DNA of 64,000 nt, taken from NCBI RefSeq assembly GCF_025532145.1, contig NZ_ARXS01000018.1, positions 1 to 64,000 on the forward strand, written 5' to 3'. Below, one piece after another: positions 63,567-64,000 of the stretch. The stretch's first letter is position 1, and every line of letters begins with the position of its first letter. The DNA comes from Alloalcanivorax balearicus MACL04. GTDB lineage: Bacteria > Pseudomonadota > Gammaproteobacteria > Pseudomonadales > Alcanivoracaceae. The notes under the pieces are model-generated. The model saw nothing but the letters and a program-made list of their open reading frames with translations, was not told where the DNA came from and made no database searches. Made by a program: the position numbers and the translations under genes.

Positions 63567-64000
63567 ATTGGGAGGCCCTGCTGAACTGGAACCTGTTGCT
63601 CCAGTGGCCCGGCCCGGATACACAGACGATCATCTGGCTGACGCAGGTGTTCGTGGTGGTATTTTGCACCGTATCGCTGAACTTCATGATGATGCGGGTG
63701 CTGGACATCCTCACCGTGCTGGGCAAGAAAACCGCCAGCACATGGGACGATGTGCTGATCGAGGCCTTGCGCCTGCCGTTACGGCTGGTGACCTGGGTCG
63801 TTGGCTTGTCGGTGGCGGCGGAGATGCTTTATGACGTTTCCGAAAGCGCTTTGTTCGAGCATGTGGGCATGGTCCGCCGGGTGGCGTTCATCGCCATCAT
63901 CGCCATGTTTTTCAATCGCCTGATCTCCGGCGTCGAGCACAACCTGACCGATCCCGGACGGATGAAGAAACCCATGGACACCACCACCGCGGCGGCGGTG
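63563..64000 (+). CDS. mechanosensitive channel (MscS-like) protein, 5' part
   Basis: This is the first 146 codons of a frame that runs off the window. It begins MNWEALLNWNLLLQWPGPD. Two or three hydrophobic helices follow (IWLTQVFVVVFCTVSLNFMM, VTWVVGLSVAAEMLY, VAFIAIIAMFFNRLISGV), with the MscS-type LGKKTASTWDDVLIEAL loop between. This matches the N-terminal membrane part of small MscS-family channels. Its ATG shares four bases with the nagZ stop. The pore helix and beta domain are outside the window. Confidence 0.75.
   Translation, partial: MNWEALLNWNLLLQWPGPDTQTIIWLTQVFVVVFCTVSLNFMMMRVLDILTVLGKKTASTWDDVLIEALRLPLRLVTWVVGLSVAAEMLYDVSESALFEHVGMVRRVAFIAIIAMFFNRLISGVEHNLTDPGRMKKPMDTTTAAAV

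Overview
The window is a high-GC, gene-dense chromosomal segment of a gammaproteobacterium. Gene content and order resemble Pseudomonas and the hydrocarbon-degrading Oceanospirillales (an Alcanivorax-like genome is my best guess, from remembered synteny and not from a search). Pointers are the blocks pyrD-rmf-rlmKL, nadK-yeaC-pepN and topA-(DUF6586)-CNNM-psrA-nagZ, an acyclic terpene (atu) operon, many REP-type palindromes, and no phage backbone.

Layout. (1) 0.1-6.1 kb: an AEC-family permease gene cut in two by a 5.1-kb transposon. The transposon has 14-bp perfect inverted ends, an 8-bp target duplication and an ISL3-family transposase, and carries merR / merT-merP-merF-merF2-merA plus a 44-aa membrane peptide. 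(2) 6.2-10.4 kb: small secreted or lipid-anchored proteins and a minus-strand operon of a collagen-like exported protein, a Tat-exported propeller-like protein, three phage-tail-collar (microcystin-dependent type) paralogues and a GNAT acetyltransferase. (3) 10.7-21.1 kb: a lipoprotein, an orphan hybrid histidine kinase, an Old Yellow Enzyme homologue, cmoAB (tRNA wobble modification), an SCP2-domain protein, a DUF445 membrane protein with small membrane partners, and a phasin. (4) 21.1-21.7 kb: an AT-rich non-coding stretch with three perfect DnaA boxes and several near-matches, a candidate replication origin or DnaA-titration site. (5) 21.7-29.7 kb: a Tat-tagged SDR with a divergent LysR regulator, an exported acetolactate decarboxylase, an orphan TRAP binding protein and two acyl-CoA synthetases. 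(6) 30.1-39.5 kb: atuABCDEF on the minus strand with a divergent TetR regulator and a strong palindromic operator between them. (7) 39.9-40.4 kb: tRNA-Val and tRNA-Asp with promoter and terminator, then a four-copy 15-bp repeat array ahead of a 35-aa acidic microprotein. (8) 40.6-64.0 kb: housekeeping genes, namely a coiled-coil protein, a cNMP/rhodanese fusion, nadK, yeaC, pepN, a DUF1329 protein, pyrD, rmf, rlmKL, a glutaredoxin-like protein, tatD, a DUF1499 protein, lexA, a second cNMP protein, a universal stress protein, topA, a CNNM/CBS protein, psrA, an L,D-transpeptidase, nagZ and the start of a mechanosensitive channel gene.

How the genes fit together. The mer module imports Hg(II) (MerT, MerP, MerF) and reduces it (MerA) under MerR. 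The atu genes form a near-complete citronellol/geraniol catabolic route, and nearby acyl-CoA ligases could supply the CoA-activation step. The lexA-topA-psrA-nagZ and pyrD-rmf-rlmKL neighbourhoods are conserved core blocks. Intergenic spaces are repeatedly occupied by REP palindromes, and in three places also by a 14-bp-periodic inverted repeat.
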